Assembly: GCA_016490735.1 (NCBI GenBank)
Contig: JAEMWC010000035.1
Location: 580,001-644,000 of the forward strand
From: Pachyseris speciosa
Taxonomy: Eukaryota; Cnidaria; Anthozoa; Scleractinia; Pachyseridae
Reading direction: 5' to 3'
Length of the DNA: 64,000 bases
Shown here: positions 44,234 to 56,835 of the stretch, one piece after another
Layout of the letters: each line of letters starts with the position of its first letter
How positions within the stretch are numbered: the stretch's first letter is position 1
The notes under the pieces: model-generated
Told to the model about the DNA's origin: nothing
What the model saw: the letters and a program-made list of their open reading frames with translations, nothing else
The model's database searches: none
Position numbers and translations under genes: made by a program

Positions 44234-45503
44234 TTAGTGGCGGATCCAGGGGGAGGGGGTCCGGACCCCCCTTCCCTAACCAAATTAAGGTTTTTTCTCA
44301 CTACTTGTTTGACGCTGAAATTCTCGCATCGACAGGATCGCATATTATTATTCAACTAGTTGACTATTTTTTTGATGGAAAGCCATTGTATTTTGCCACA
44401 AATTCAAATGTAAATTCTAGGCATATTTCAGAATGAAATCTGAAAACATTCGGATTCATTTTCACCTTTTTGATCACGAAGAATAGCCTGAAAACGCTCA
44501 AACCTATTGCAGCCAAGATTCAAAAGAAAGATCAGGATGCCTTTCAAGCTTATTCTATGATTGGCAACACTATTAAAACAGTCACAAGAGTGACGTCAAA
44601 CATAGAGGAGGAATGCCATGAATGGTTTGAAGATGCCTCTAGAAAGGCTGACAAGATTAGCGCTACAGTGTCAGCACCACGAATCACTGGGAGGCAGGTA
44701 CATAGAAACAATGCTCCTAGCACCGTAAACCCGGAATCACATTATCATGTTGATGTTGCCATACCTTGCATGGATCATTTGCTGGAAGAAACAACAGGGC
44801 CGGAGCCGAAATGTTTGCCTTACATTGGTTCCAGATACCGTGGTGAGGCACGACAATCTTCGTAATTTAGCAGAAAAGCTACAGTTTTGGTAACTGGACC
44901 GTCTTCACTTCTTTCCGAGTTAAAAGAACTGCAATACTTTTGGAAACAGCAAACATCAAATTTACCCCTCCCGGGAAACCTTATTGAGTGTGTAAAATAT
45001 GCAGATGAGGATAAGTATCCGAACATACGTGTTTTGCTTATAATTGGGTGTACGCTCCAAGTTAGTTCTGCCGAAGCCGAGCGTTTATTCTCCGGCTTGC
45101 AAAGAATCAAGTCCTATCTCATAAATAGGATGTCCGAAGAACGGTTGTCAGGACTTGCGCTCATGCACTTACACCATGACCTTAACATTGATATTGACGA
45201 TGTCTGTACAGCATTTGTAGTCAAGCCCAAGAGAAGGATGTTCCCGAGGTGTATCCTTTACGATAGGCTAACAAAACTGGCGTTATATTGATTATAATTT
45301 GTATGGCGGCGGGGGTTGGGGGAGAGGTTTGTTGGGGAGAGTGACGCAGTTGCGAGGAGAGGTAATTTGCCGAAAAAGTTTCTGTAGTGTTTTCTGAGTG
45401 AAAGCTGGTGAAAGTTTGGACTCTCCCCCTCTCCTCCCCCCCTCCCCTTCCCCCCCCCCCCTCCCCTCCCCTCCCCCATCAAAAATTCCTGGATTTCGCT
45501 GCT
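44234..45503 (+). mobile_element. Decayed hAT transposon, copy B
   Basis: Same insertion site, ends and fragments as in A. Left end TAGTGGCGGATCCAGG, right end CCTGGATTTCGCTGCTG. The stop that closes the first fragment in A is open here (CLPYIGSRYRG) for 13 codons before another stop. Confidence 0.75.
44887..45291 (+). pseudogene. hAT transposase C-terminal fragment, copy B
   Basis: 134 codons almost identical to copy A, with the more typical SSAEAERLFSGLQ. Not linked to a start. Confidence 0.75.
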
Positions 45504-45520
45504 GGCTTCCTTCAAGGGCT

Positions 45521-45846
45521 TTATTTTCTCTTGGTGACAAAGAAATGAATTTCTCGTGGGCCAAATGCCAATTCCATTTTAGTGGAAATAGGCTTGCTTT
45601 CATCCAATTTCAGTGAGAAATTTCTGAAAATCAAGGCTATCACAGCTTTCATTTCCACCACAGCAAGAGGCTGACCAGCACAACGCCTGCTTCCACCACC
45701 AAATGTAAGAAACGAGAAGGTATGAACCGCCATCTTGTCATCCCCACGCGTCGGGTCAAACTCTTCTGTGTTATCCAACAGATCCTCCATGTGTTGAAGG
45801 GCATATGCGTTCAGAAATAGTGCTGAGTCTTTAGGGATGTGAAATC
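45521..45846 (-). pseudogene. P450 copy B exon 5
   Basis: 326 nt, open, with FGGGSRRCAGQ, but Trp to Gly in FDPTRG, Pro to Thr before the haem loop and Trp to Leu in MEDLLDN, relative to copy A. Confidence 0.82.
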
Positions 45847-47054
45847 CTTGAGAAACAACAGGAAATTGTATCAAAATACGGCAAACTTTTTTCTCTGTTC
45901 ATTTTGGAAGAACGTGGCGAGACTGGAGTGAGGCGAAACCAAAACATACAAGAGACTGGCGGAAGCCTTTCTCCTGAACCCCCACCCCCCGGGCTAGTTC
46001 GCTTCCAAAGAACTGCTGGAAGTCTATATTCTTGGATAATATGTAGACAAGAGGCAACTTTACGCCTAGGTGTGGTTTCCCTTCAAAACAAGTGTCGTTT
46101 TCCAGCTTTTTCTATATTTTCTTCTCCTGCCAACTTTGTTTCAAGGCAGTTCCTCTGTTTCCACACTATAAAAGTGTATCGCTATCGGCTGAACGTTTGT
46201 GAACTAATGTGATCCGCTTTCGGTGAGGGGGGGGGGGGGGGGGGCAGGGAAGCAGGACCCTGGTATAGTTAATTAGGGGTGGGAGGCGAAAGGAGGGTTT
46301 TAAAACAGAGGGGCATAATACCTTTCTCTCTCTAAAGGGGAGGGGGGTGGAGAGGAAACGATCAAAGGGAGGAGCTAGGAGGGGGCTTGAAAAAGAGATC
46401 AGAGAGACTTAACATCTTTATCGGATTATTTGATGGGTGGGTGGGGGGGGGAGGGGGCATCTGAAAGGGGGCTTAATAGAGTATTTTGGGATTTGGAAAA
46501 GGGACTTATTTGTCAATCGGTAAGGGTCCCATCTACACTTATGCATACAAGTGAAAATAACGTGACAATCAGAAAGTGGAGATATTTGAAATGATCATTC
46601 TGTTAAAACAACAAGGGATACTATTGTTGGAAAGGGCTAAAGTGGACTCCACTCAAATAATCAGAAACAACTAATCCAAATTAAACATAACATGGGACTA
46701 CCATCGTTCAAGAAACAACTCGGAACATGTGGTCAAAGGGGACTTAAACCTGGGACGGAAATTGTGGAAGGTGAGGTGGAGAAAGTTAAATGGTTAACGC
46801 TTAACGCACATTCAGCAAAAACAAAGGGAATGGAGAGCCAGATTTCCCGAGAAGAAAGGGTTTTCAATTGTTTCCTGGTGTTTCCAAAGATCAGATATGT
46901 GTTAGATTATATCTGTCTAGATTAAAATTAATTGTAGGTTTTTTTAATCCTCTTCTTGATAGAAAAATGGTGAATGCCATGAAATTGAGTTATTGAACAA
47001 TAATTATAATTTATTAATTAACTTTATTTAATTTACTTCCACATAACAGGGGTT

Positions 47055-47193
47055 TACCTTGGTTTAAAAACCTGGCGAGGTTTTCTTTGTATTATGAGCT
47101 ATTATTTTGCTGTGTACGCAGCTATTGTTTAGAATGTTTTGTTTTCTTTGTTTTATGTCATGCGTGAGTTTCACAGGTTCTTACACCAAGGTA
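47055..47193. mobile_element. 139-bp MITE, copy B
   Basis: Same insertion as in A. Each terminal repeat has acquired a substitution (TTGGTTTAAA and GGTTCTTAC), so the 20-bp repeat is no longer perfect. Confidence 0.72.
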
Positions 47194-47657
47194 GAGCCAA
47201 TAACAGCCAGACAATTAGAATAACTTAAAACTTAAAACTGAAAATCAAAATACTAGTTAATTTGATGCAAGCAGCATCTGCAAGCCAAAACTTGAGATCA
47301 TATTTTAAGTCACAATAGGCAGCTGATTCCAAAGGGGTTGGTGTCTGAAGGGTTCTTCTGTGATACAGCATTGCCTTGCAGTGTGTTTGCAGTAGTTAGA
47401 GATTATCTGAAGAGAAGCTCTTATACACTCTAAAAGGTTTTTGCCTCCATTGCCTTAATTAGTGAGAGGGGACGGGGTCTTGTACCTTTTTCTCCTGATT
47501 CCAATGCTTTTTTATGTTGCTCCCACCCCTGATAACATATCCCTCCCATCGCCTATTCTCCTAGGCTCCTGTCACCTTGTGCCTCCCCCCCCCCCACCCC
47601 CACGAATTGCATAGTGTTGTATTCCTGCCTTCCTACAATCCCCAAGAAAAACCATAC

Positions 47658-47846
47658 CTCCCAATTTAGTATCTTCTGCTACTCCTCTGCTAAAACCAGT
47701 TATAACAGGGATGAGTCGCTGTGATTCCTTTACACAATTCCCAATGTATTTAAGTTCTTTCTCCATCTCTGAGGTCACCACTTCTGAATCACCAAGCACT
47801 CGGTCTACTTCTTCCTGTGCTGTGGCTTGGATTTTAGGGTTTTGAG
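47658..47846 (-). pseudogene. P450 copy B exon 4
   Basis: 189 nt, open, with KESQRLIPV; donor GTATGG and acceptor TCCCAG are kept. Confidence 0.78.
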
Positions 47847-48396
47847 CTGGGACAAAATGTGGAACAGCAAGATGACTGTGACTATTATTTTAACTGTTTA
47901 CAGAAAAGAGGTTGGGTGATGATGTTTGAACCCATTTTCCATCAGGTGTTTGTAAGTACCTCTTTTCTTTCTTTTACTAGACTGCAAAATAAAGCTACCT
48001 CAGGATCACTTTTCAATAATGAAGACACTAGCGGAAAACTCTCCTAATTAAGTGATGTTTCATTGCTTGCATGAGGTTTTCATTGCCTCCCCATTAGGAG
48101 GGCTTTCCACTAGCCTCTTCAATTATAGAGCAATTTTCAATTGAGTTTCGGGAATCCAAAAACAATTCAATTACTCTGGCCAATCATGACAGAAATAAAC
48201 AACACAATGAGCCAATAATCCAAATTCAAAGCAAAAGTCATGTAGCCAGCACCAAGTGAGGGATATACAATATATTTTGCTTCTCATGGGTTGACAAAGT
48301 GATGCACATTTGGCCAATCAGTCAAATGAGAAGTACTTTCAACACTCAACTGAAAAGCACTTTCTTTTGTGGGTTTTGTTGTTGGGTGATTTCCCA

Positions 48397-48831
48397 GGGG
48401 TGGGGGGGGGGGGGGGGGTACTCCCACATATGGGCTATGTATGTGCCGCGGGATAGGGTATGGCTTTTGAGGTTCCTGATCCTTAAATAGGGTATCTTTT
48501 TTGCCCATGTTGGCATCATGTTCAGGTGTCATCCTTAGATAGGGTGCCTAAATTGTATCAGCTAAAATAGCAGTACATAAATACCCAGCTAAATGAAATT
48601 TTATGTTTTCATGTGGCGGTAAGTCATCATTTGGATCATTCCCCATTAGCCAGCGAACACTGACAGTTTTCTGGCTTTTATTTCATGATGGTTCTTTCTG
48701 GGTTTTTTCAGGTTTGGGCCTTAAATAGGGTATCAATTTTCGTTTGCTTTATCCTTAAATAGGGTCAGGATTAAAGAAGCTCACACCTTTCCGGAATTTA
48801 CGGGAGTACCCCCTCCCGGGGGAGGGGGGTT
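48397..48831. mobile_element. B-only MITE in P450 intron 3, GGGGGTACTCCC termini
   Basis: Left GGGGGTACTCCC near 48,414, right GGGAGTACCCCC at 48,802-48,813, its reverse complement. The interior repeats a CCTTAAATAGGGTATC phrase three to four times. Copy A lacks it. Confidence 0.7.
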
Positions 48832-49431
48832 GTTGTGTTTTGTTGTTGTCGTTGTTGTTTTACTGCTAGAGTGGTTGCTAATTGAGTGTTGCAACTAATT
48901 CTTGTTTGCTTTTCTTTTGCACCTTTAATACTTCATGCTGTGTTTGGTTGTGCCACTTTCTTAGCTAATGAGAAGTAAATTAAACCAAAAACAATCATGA
49001 CTTGCTAAGCATTTTCCTGCGCTTAAATACCGGTCGCTCCATCTACAAGTAATTGCATGCTTCATACTCTGATTGGTTTATCACACTGCTTGCATCTGTT
49101 CTGATTGGCCAGGGTAATTCCTTTGGGTTTAGCATTATACATGTATATGACACTCCAATTGGAAACTGTGCTACTATTTGTATGCAGTGTGGACAACAAA
49201 GAGAAAGAATTAAAGAAAGACATCAAAAAGAGGATTTCATTGGTCTTACAGATTCTTCAACTTTCTACCACTAAATATGTAATCACTGAGCTATCACTGC
49301 ACCTTTACACCCACAAATAACCCCAACATGATGACTTACCCTTCCTAAAGAGGAGCTTGCAATTTTACTATAACCAAAAACGGGTGTAATATCTCAGTCT
49401 GTGATTTTCTGCTATCTTGATCAATACTCAC

Positions 49432-49756
49432 CCAGGTGGTACAAAACCCAGCACAGTTGGGACGTTGTGGTTTCAAATCCACCAAACAGAAATGTCAGAA
49501 TCTCATCATGAACTTCATCATCTGTAAGTGTGTACTTGGATTCAGGATCTTGTGCTCGCAGCAGCAGTGTTAACAGATCATTTTTATCATCATCCTCCCA
49601 GCTCTTACGTTGTTGAATGATCTGATTAACAAGGTTGTCAACAACACCTTGAAGCTGACGCCCACGATGTGCTTTGAACGGGTGCATCCAACTCCATAAC
49701 TTTGGAAACACCAGGAATGCAAGCTCACCAAACCATCCCACAAAGTAAAACAGAGC
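49432..49756 (-). pseudogene. P450 copy B exon 3
   Basis: 325 nt, open, with FGGFETTTSQL; the splice sites are kept (acceptor GTTAG, donor GTGAGT). Only a few substitutions from copy A. Part of a disrupted gene. Confidence 0.8.
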
Positions 49757-49854
49757 CTAACAGACAACAAACACCATTTAAATGGACTTTGAAAAGATTT
49801 GTTTTAATATCTAAGATGTCATTTACTGTATTATATATTACAGAGTCCACCATA

Positions 49855-50071
49855 GTAGTAGAGGTAGTGGCAGTGGCAGTGGCAGTGGTAGTGATTAAGT
49901 GGCAGTGGTAGTGGTAATGGTAGTGGCATTGATAATGGTAGTGGTAGTGATAATTGGTAGTGGTAGTGGTTGTGGTAGTGGTAGTGGCAATAGGCGTGGC
50001 AGTGGTAGAGGTACAACTGTAGTTCTCTATTTCTGTAATGTTTGTTAATGCAATTTAAAAGCACAATAAAA

Positions 50072-50139
<68 letters not shown>

Positions 50140-50230
50140 AATAACCCTGCCACTGCTACTGCCACTACCACTGCCACTGGTAGTTGTGTTAGTGGTCGTG
50201 TTACTGGCACTGTTAGAGGTACCAGTACAT
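49855..50230. repeat. (AGTGGT)n and (ATT)n microsatellites, copy B
   Basis: Same two microsatellites without the intervening tRNA-like array; ATT repeats run uninterrupted from ~50,068 to 50,150. Confidence 0.85.
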
Positions 50231-50745
50231 GTAGTGTTCTGTTTCTGTAACATTTTGTTACCCCCGGTATGTAGTTTAACAAGCAAAATAAAGACACAAT
50301 TGTTAGTATTATTATTGTCATTGTTATTAGTGAGTGATAGCAGTAGTGATGGTGACGGTGGCTGTGGTGGTGGCGGCAGTAGTACTATATGCCCCTCACT
50401 CCTCAGGAAGAAAGGCCCTCCATGACCAACAGTCAGGCTCCATTGACAGGTAGTCAGCCCATTGCCCAGCCTCACCCCAACCCTCTCAATATTTCTAATA
50501 TTTTTTGTATGAGGACAAGCAGACACAAACAAAGCCCAGGCCTGATGAATTCTCCTCTGAAACCCTACACTAATCTTACAACCTCCAGTAAGCAGACACC
50601 TATGCTTCTCCCAAGGCACAAGCATGGGAGGTTTGACTGTAATAGCTTTGGACTCCTGGATGATGTGGGAAAGTTGCCAAATATCCATCCATATTGGTGT
50701 AAAAACAGAAACCAACAGCTAAACTGTAAGCCACCGTGATCTACA

Positions 50746-51107
50746 GGCACAAGTTCAATTTCAAGTTTTATTTATTTAAATCAGACACTTAAGTTATTAG
50801 TAGGCTGGCTTACAAATAGATATAGAGCTAATTGTGGTTAGCCAGACTGTACACAGATTAATTTAGACAATTTTTTTAAATAATAAATAAGCATTAGATA
50901 CAACAACATGTAAACATTACGGTCTAGGTAAAATTTAAAGAGGAAAACTACAGACTTAACTTCAATTGGAAATTTAATCTTTCATCATCTGATGTTACAT
51001 AAGGTATCTATCTCAGCATATTAGTTTTCACTTTCTAGAATTTCAATTAGTTTTGTTTTAATAGTTTTTTTAAAAGAGTTATTGGATAAGTTTTTGAGGT
51101 TAGTTGG
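50746..51107. mobile_element. B-only ~360-bp insertion in P450 intron 2
   Basis: Copy A has only ~20 bases between GTGATCTA and CAAAACTATTTT. The B insert is AT-rich, has no ORF, and starts with AAATAAATAAAAC on the complement, like the 3' end of an inverted retroelement. Identity unknown. Confidence 0.5.
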
Positions 51108-51133
51108 CAAAACTATTTTAGCTAAAAACAAAC

Positions 51134-51669
51134 CTGTATTGTTTTATCCTCAGGGTTCTCTTGCACTTTTAAGTTATGGCCAAATGCTGCTTGACTTATA
51201 ATATCAAGCGCAAGACTCTGCATCACAGTGAAAGCTTCAACAGATGATCCCTCAGGTAACCCTCGCCACTTTTTAATGACAACTCCAGTCTTCATGCTTG
51301 TCACTTCTAAAGCATAGCTCAGGAAACCAGAATGAAAGAGTGGCATGATAAGGCAGCGGTGCCGCCTCCATTGCTTACCTTCTATGGTGACAAGACCATC
51401 TCCAATCACCTTTCTGAAACGTTCTAGATTGGTCTTTGGGCGGACTGTATTAAAGGTCTTCAATTTCAGAATCTCCTCACACAAGGATGGATCAGCAACA
51501 GAGAAGATATCTCTTCCATACAACTGGTGGTCTTCCCATCTGAATCCGAACCACTTTGCCATATTTCTTGTGCAGTTCCAAGAATCTTAAGTGCCTTTCT
51601 TCCACATTGGAACGAAAAACATCTGCATTTCCTGTAAACCAATGTGGTGGTGGACCTGGTGGGAGGGGT
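51134..51669 (-). pseudogene. P450 copy B exon 2 (+1 frameshift)
   Basis: Upstream part reads RPLPPGPPPHW to MGRPP; downstream part, in another frame, resumes at LYGRDIFSV and includes WRRHR. The junction is at ~51,521-51,527. Confidence 0.82.
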
Positions 51670-52329
51670 CTGTAAACAGGGGCTAAATAAGCGGTATTAT
51701 ACATTTTTGTATTGTATCGAGCACCTGATCCCCTTTAGGGCAAGGATATTCTCAGATAATTGGTTTTAATTAGTCTTTCGGTCAGGGGTACAAATTTCTG
51801 TATTTTTCTACTTGGAAAAGTGGAGGGATTCTGGTTCTACATCAGGGCTACTCACTTTGAGGTAAGGCATAGTGGTCTGTGGAATTTTTTTTGACAAGGG
51901 CAAGTGGGGGTGGGGGGGAGATGCAATAAGAATGACTGAATTAATGTGGGGTCCTTCAAAAACATGAAGGACTCTAACGAGCCATTCGTCACTGAAATAA
52001 TTTCCAGAAATGACAAAGAAAGCAGGGTGGATGATAACCCGAGAGCTGGGTATGGGACAGCTAATCTGCTGGCAGTCCCTTTTTGGATAGTCGAAAAGTG
52101 CAATCCATAAACAGCGCAGTGATCAACAGTACAGTGAGACTGGAGCGAGAAGACAAAAAACGTAAAGAGATCATCATGCATGAGTTCCCCACTAAAACAA
52201 GAAAGGGACTGTTAGCAGTCTAATGCACAAGTCATTGGTTTCCTTGTGGGGTCGACCCCCGGGCCAACCAGGGAGATACGTGGGGGAATACAAAGAGATG
52301 GATGCAGTTCTTTGCCCGAGAGTAGGGGG

Positions 52330-52505
52330 AAAACAACATTATTTTACGATCAAAGATTAGGGGGTGGCCGGGGGAAATCACAGGTTTGTAAAGGATATAA
52401 TTAGCGGGATTTTCTGCTGAGTCACCTCACCAGGGGACTTTGTCATGCAAGATTCCCCTACTCCCCGGTAAAATTCCTCAAGTTTACTTGACTGATTTTA
52501 CAATT
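52330..52505 (-). repeat. Dispersed repeat, inverted copy (B)
   Basis: B counterpart of 26,290-26,465, in P450 intron 1. Confidence 0.62.
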
Positions 52506-52839
52506 CCCCTTGTTAGCCCGGGAATCGACACCACGGGGAAGCCGATGACATGTGCATAACAGCTAATTTACTCAAAACTTGCCCCATCTGCTCCAAAATC
52601 CGACTAATAAACGCCTCGAAATTTAACACTTCATCAGGTGAAGGTCACTTATTAGTGCCACAATAGTAACAACATGGTCATGTTGAGCTTTCCGCTAGCT
52701 TAGCGAAGAAACACTTTCATCCAACGTCGTGATCGATGAATGAAATAAATATAGGGAGCAACTGCAGCCAAATCTCCTTGTGTAGGGTGAAATGTCAGAT
52801 CGTATTTATATCTAGCAGGGAATAAACTTTATGAAGTAC

Positions 52840-52961
52840 CTTTTACGTGACAGCTTTGCTTTTAACACCTTCAGGATTGACCAAACAAGTACAATAGTGA
52901 CACAAGACAATAAAACAGCGCCGCATCTTAAGACAAAATAATTCCAGCGCCATTTTAACAT
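52840..52961 (-). pseudogene. P450 copy B exon 1 (shifted start)
   Basis: 122 nt if begun at ATGTTAAAATGG. The residues before the anchor (MLKWRWNYFVLRCG) come from the other frame than in copy A because of one extra base; from VLLSC on it matches A. The anchor and donor (GTACTT) are kept. Confidence 0.65.
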
Positions 52962-54900
52962 CAAATCGCGTGACGACGAGCGACACCGGAAGTTGTATGA
53001 AAGTGAGGTTCGGACAGGGCTCTTGGGACGTGACTTAAAGTACAAATCGCATGACCGCAAAAACAGACTTATCCGCTTAGACAGCTTTAAAAATAAGAAA
53101 ATTCCGTCAAAGATAAGGCTTTCACTTTGAGAGTTAAGGGCTGATAAGTTTTTTGTGATTCTGTGAGCTTACTAAATCATTTTATTGAACACCAAAAAAG
53201 TTTTGAGAAAATTCGGTTTTCCGGAAGTCACGTAATCAACCCAGTCAAACAGGAAACAAAAACGCACAGTCTCAGCGCACAGTCTCTCAAAAGACGTAAA
53301 ACCTATCATCTTTGAACTCTCAAATTAGGTAAAAGCCTTATCTTTAAACGACCTTTACTATCTTTTTCTTCTGACTGATAAATTAATTTATAGTTTGCAT
53401 TGATCAGTACAAGCTTCTCCTTCTTTATTAGCTGCATACAAACCTAAGACCGTTTTTAGTTTTTTATTTATTGAAAGTGTAGTTGCGACTGCCCTAATAT
53501 ACAGACCAGGAGCACTTACCATTTGACTGGAATTTTCGGTGGATATTTTTGGACAAATGGAACTGCACTTATTTCGCGCCAACGAGACGGAACGGATTGA
53601 TTCCGGTGGGCCGGGGTCTGGGTATCAACAAAAAACAAAGACGTTTTACCGTGAGGAGCCCGGCACTGGTAATTGTGGGCATTCCGGAAATTCCGGTCAG
53701 AGCGAGAAAAAGGTAATACCTCGAAAGGTATTACCTTTTTCCGAAAACATTCCACTGGGATGAACCGTTCCATTTGAATTCCTCCCGGAATTACCGGGTT
53801 TTCCATCCAAATGGAAAGCGCTCCAGAAATACTATCAAATCTCCCGTAAGCGGACACCCGCGGGACAAAGCATAGGTACCCGCTTCTGGGAAGAGGTTGA
53901 GGGACTTGAATAGGCACCGTTGTGGGTAGGGTGTGGCAGTCAATTCGCTGTTACACGGCGTTGCAGGAATAAAAAAACAGTGGGCATTTTAGAAACTGGG
54001 TGCGGGAAACATTTCACAAACTCTTCGCTGTCCCTAAATGAAGAAACAAATCGACCGAGGTTTAATACAGGTAGAGGCCTTACATGTGCCAGGTCGTCTC
54101 GTTTTTACAAGGGGCCGTCAAGCCAGTTGATAGCAGCCAGTTGGCCTAGATGAGGAATATTCTCAGCCAAGCAGGCAGACTCAGCAACTACTGGGCTGGC
54201 AGTGATACGAATGAAGCCAGTGACGGGGAGAACGATTAGCAATTGAAATGAGCCAGAGTTCCATGAAAGCTGGCGAAACTACAATCCAGATGCAGGTCCT
54301 GATTTTCAGGCCGGAGGATGACACCTGATTACCCTCAAATCACGGAAGATGACATTGAATTTCTATGGGCGAGAGATACCACTTGAGGCTCACAGGGACA
54401 GAAAGTGGCCGACGCGAAGAGATACCGCATAGCCGGGCGTGGTTCAAGGTCGTAGCATTGTGACAAAAGTCGGCCCAGAATACCAGAGAGTTGATTTTTG
54501 GTTTCCACCCACCTTGTTAGGGACAAGTGGCCTTTTGAGGTATTCCATAGCGCAGTTTTACGATCGAGAAAAACAAAACGCCAGTCTACTAAATAACTGA
54601 CTGAATAAGGTACATTGTGTCTACAGTGAGGAACTGAACGTTGAAAATTTCTTGCACAACATTCAAATTGTGGATCGATTTCTTGGCGCGCTTCAAACTA
54701 AAGAAAACTTCCACTTTGTCTTACCTTAGAAACAAGTCCGGTGACAAAATCTTGATATTATTGCACACAATAATCCGACGTAAATCAGTACTTTGCTATG
54801 CAACTGAATGTTGACTCATACATACAAACAGTCACATTTATATTTTATACAACAATGAGCAATCAGAGCCAAAATGAAAAACAAGCGATGTACTGTTTCT
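52962..54900. other. P450 upstream region, copy B
   Basis: Counterpart of 26,987-28,887 without its insertion and with the B-only MITE. No gene. Confidence 0.45.
53509..53824. mobile_element. B-only 316-bp MITE
   Basis: GGAGCACTTACCATTTG at the left, CAAATGGAAAGCGCTCC at the right, a 17-bp imperfect inverted repeat. An internal perfect hairpin (AAAAAGGTAATACCT and its complement) is at ~53,706-53,741. Copy A reads AGACCAGAAATAC across the empty site. Confidence 0.72.
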
Positions 54901-55144
54901 AAAGGCCCTGGCAAACGAGGACACAGTGTTGCTTACACATTGTTGCTCGTGATGTTTCTTGGGTGATCAAACGAGCGGGACGCAAAACAAATGTTGTGTT
55001 TCCATACTGCGCAAACTAGGAAACATTTGTTTTAGACACAAATTTATTGTTCGCAACAAATGTTGCGCTCGCGGGCAAACAGGGAAACATCTGTGTCCCC
55101 AACAATGTGTCCACTTCAATGTGTCCTCGTTTGCCAGGGCCTTT
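54901..55144. mobile_element. 244-bp MITE with 25-bp TIR, copy B
   Basis: Same element at the same site as in A, with the terminal repeat still perfect. Confidence 0.78.
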
Positions 55145-55229
55145 TAAGGCTCTGGCAAGTTAAAAGGTGTCTCTGTTCTGATGCATTTTTTATCAGAGGT
55201 TGTAATCAGAATCAGGATACGTGAATGGA

Positions 55230-55885
55230 TACGGCTCTAACCTGAATCAGACACAGATTTAATTTGTTATTTAATTTCTTCACCGGGTTTTTCTGTTTTG
55301 TTTTTGTTTGTGTTTGGTTCTGCACGTGCACGCTTGAAAAGATTTAAAATGAACAGGAATTTAACTCGGCACCCAAAAATGTACCAAAGATACTCTTGCA
55401 ACCAGTCAATATATATTGCCTGTTTCAGTGATTTCATTTTTTTTTCCCGCAAACTCTTCAATGACACGATTGTCTATACAAGAGGTACACGTTTCTATAT
55501 GGCGGGAAATTCTAAGATGCTTGGAAAGATGCTTGTTTTGATACATTGAAAACATCGGTGCGTTTGTGCGTTTTTCTTGAAGTAATATACCCGTTCTATG
55601 GCTGTTTAATAATTCTTTTTCAACATTGTTAACAAAGTGGGTTTTATTAAGTTTTTTTACGCGCAGAGGTTTTCTCATTGAACAGTAAAAGTAATCAATT
55701 TTTCTTTGATGACTGCGAACAGGTAGCTCGGCCTCAAGGATTTCTTTCAATTAAGTGTTACTTTCATCCTGTGTTCAATTCATGGTACAGTTGCAAGTTC
55801 AACCCTTTGGAAGCAGAAAATGTTCCTTTAATTTCACCTCATCACTATGCAACCAACAGAAAACCGTATCTAACCCTACTGAGAT
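55230..55885. repeat. ~650-bp repeat family, copy B
   Basis: Duplicate of 29,225-29,880 with few differences. Confidence 0.65.
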
Positions 55886-56835
55886 AAATATTATGAACGA
55901 TAACGGATTGTCATCAATGACGCAATGACAAGGTAAAGAAAGCTGCCATATCTGAGAAAAGATGAAAAGACTAGAAACTCATGTCGCGGTGGAACATGAA
56001 ATAATTACGTTACACGCCGTTTGAGAGACAAAATTCCTTGAAAAGGACCAGCTATCTAAACATCGCGCAGAATGCCTATTGTTTTGGGGACATTTACTTA
56101 CTGTACGGCAAAAATTATAGATCTGTAATATTATCGATGAAGCGTAAACTAAGTGACTCTCATTGGTCCAAATCTACGCGCGCTGTGCTCCGTTGGGAGT
56201 ACCGCTTAGCTCATAAACTTGTCAGGGCGGAGCTTAAAGACAAAGGCCACATGAGCTATTATTCATTCTATTGTTTCCTAATGTCGCAACTTTGCAGTAT
56301 GGCTGAATAAGTGCGCACCGCCAGCGAAAGTATTAACGTTCAATATTATAACAGATCGATTTTTTAAAAAAGTTTGGCCTGCTTTATACTAGTTGTGAAT
56401 AGGGCAGCTGTTACCTTCCGCCAAACCCTTGGCAACGAATGTGATGCCTTCACGGGCATTCGAACCTACAAAAACTTAAATGTCGATTTTTAAATAAAGT
56501 GAATAGACCTGTTTCGCCTGAATCTGGAGTAGCTTATGATCCAAAAAGCTAGCGCGCGCGTGCATTCTGTTTGTTGCGAAAAAAAAAAGAGAAGCTTTAA
56601 CTAGAACATTTTACTAAGAAACGTAAAAAAGCTGCAAGCTATGGCGCCGTTTTTAAGAACAATAACATGACTTTTGCTCAAGTATGCTAATTTGGGTAGT
56701 CGGGACTACATGGAACGCGATTGGCGCTTTTCGATCCTGCGGCTTTCCTTTGTTCCATGATTTGTCATTATAAAATCCACAGTAACCTACAGATACAGTA
56801 TAAACAGTTTTAGCTGAGAGTGACAAACGAAAAGA

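Larger units (their letters stand above)
45521..52961 (-). pseudogene. Cytochrome P450, copy B (frameshifted)
   Basis: Same five-exon layout: 52,961-52,840; 51,669-51,134; 49,756-49,432; 47,846-47,658; 45,846-45,521. Splice sites and phases match copy A, but exon 2 is 536 nt instead of 535. An extra base near 51,521-51,527 (CCACCAGTTGTATGG against CCACCCTTGTATGG) shifts the frame after GRPP and reaches a stop 12 codons on. The start region has a second one-base indel: the well-placed ATGGCG (52,953) is out of frame, and only an upstream ATGTTA (52,961) reads into the anchor. Exon 5 has FDPTRG for FDPTRW and FLTFGGG for FLPFGGG, changes at normally conserved sites. The haem Cys, ExxR and GGFETT remain. 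Most likely a young pseudogene; a base-calling error in exon 2 is the alternative. Confidence 0.8.

Noticed and set aside
49831..50715. 294-codon - strand open frame in copy B
   Set aside because: Mostly translation of (ATT)n and (AGTGGT)n microsatellites fused to the unrecognised intron stretch; not present as such in copy A.
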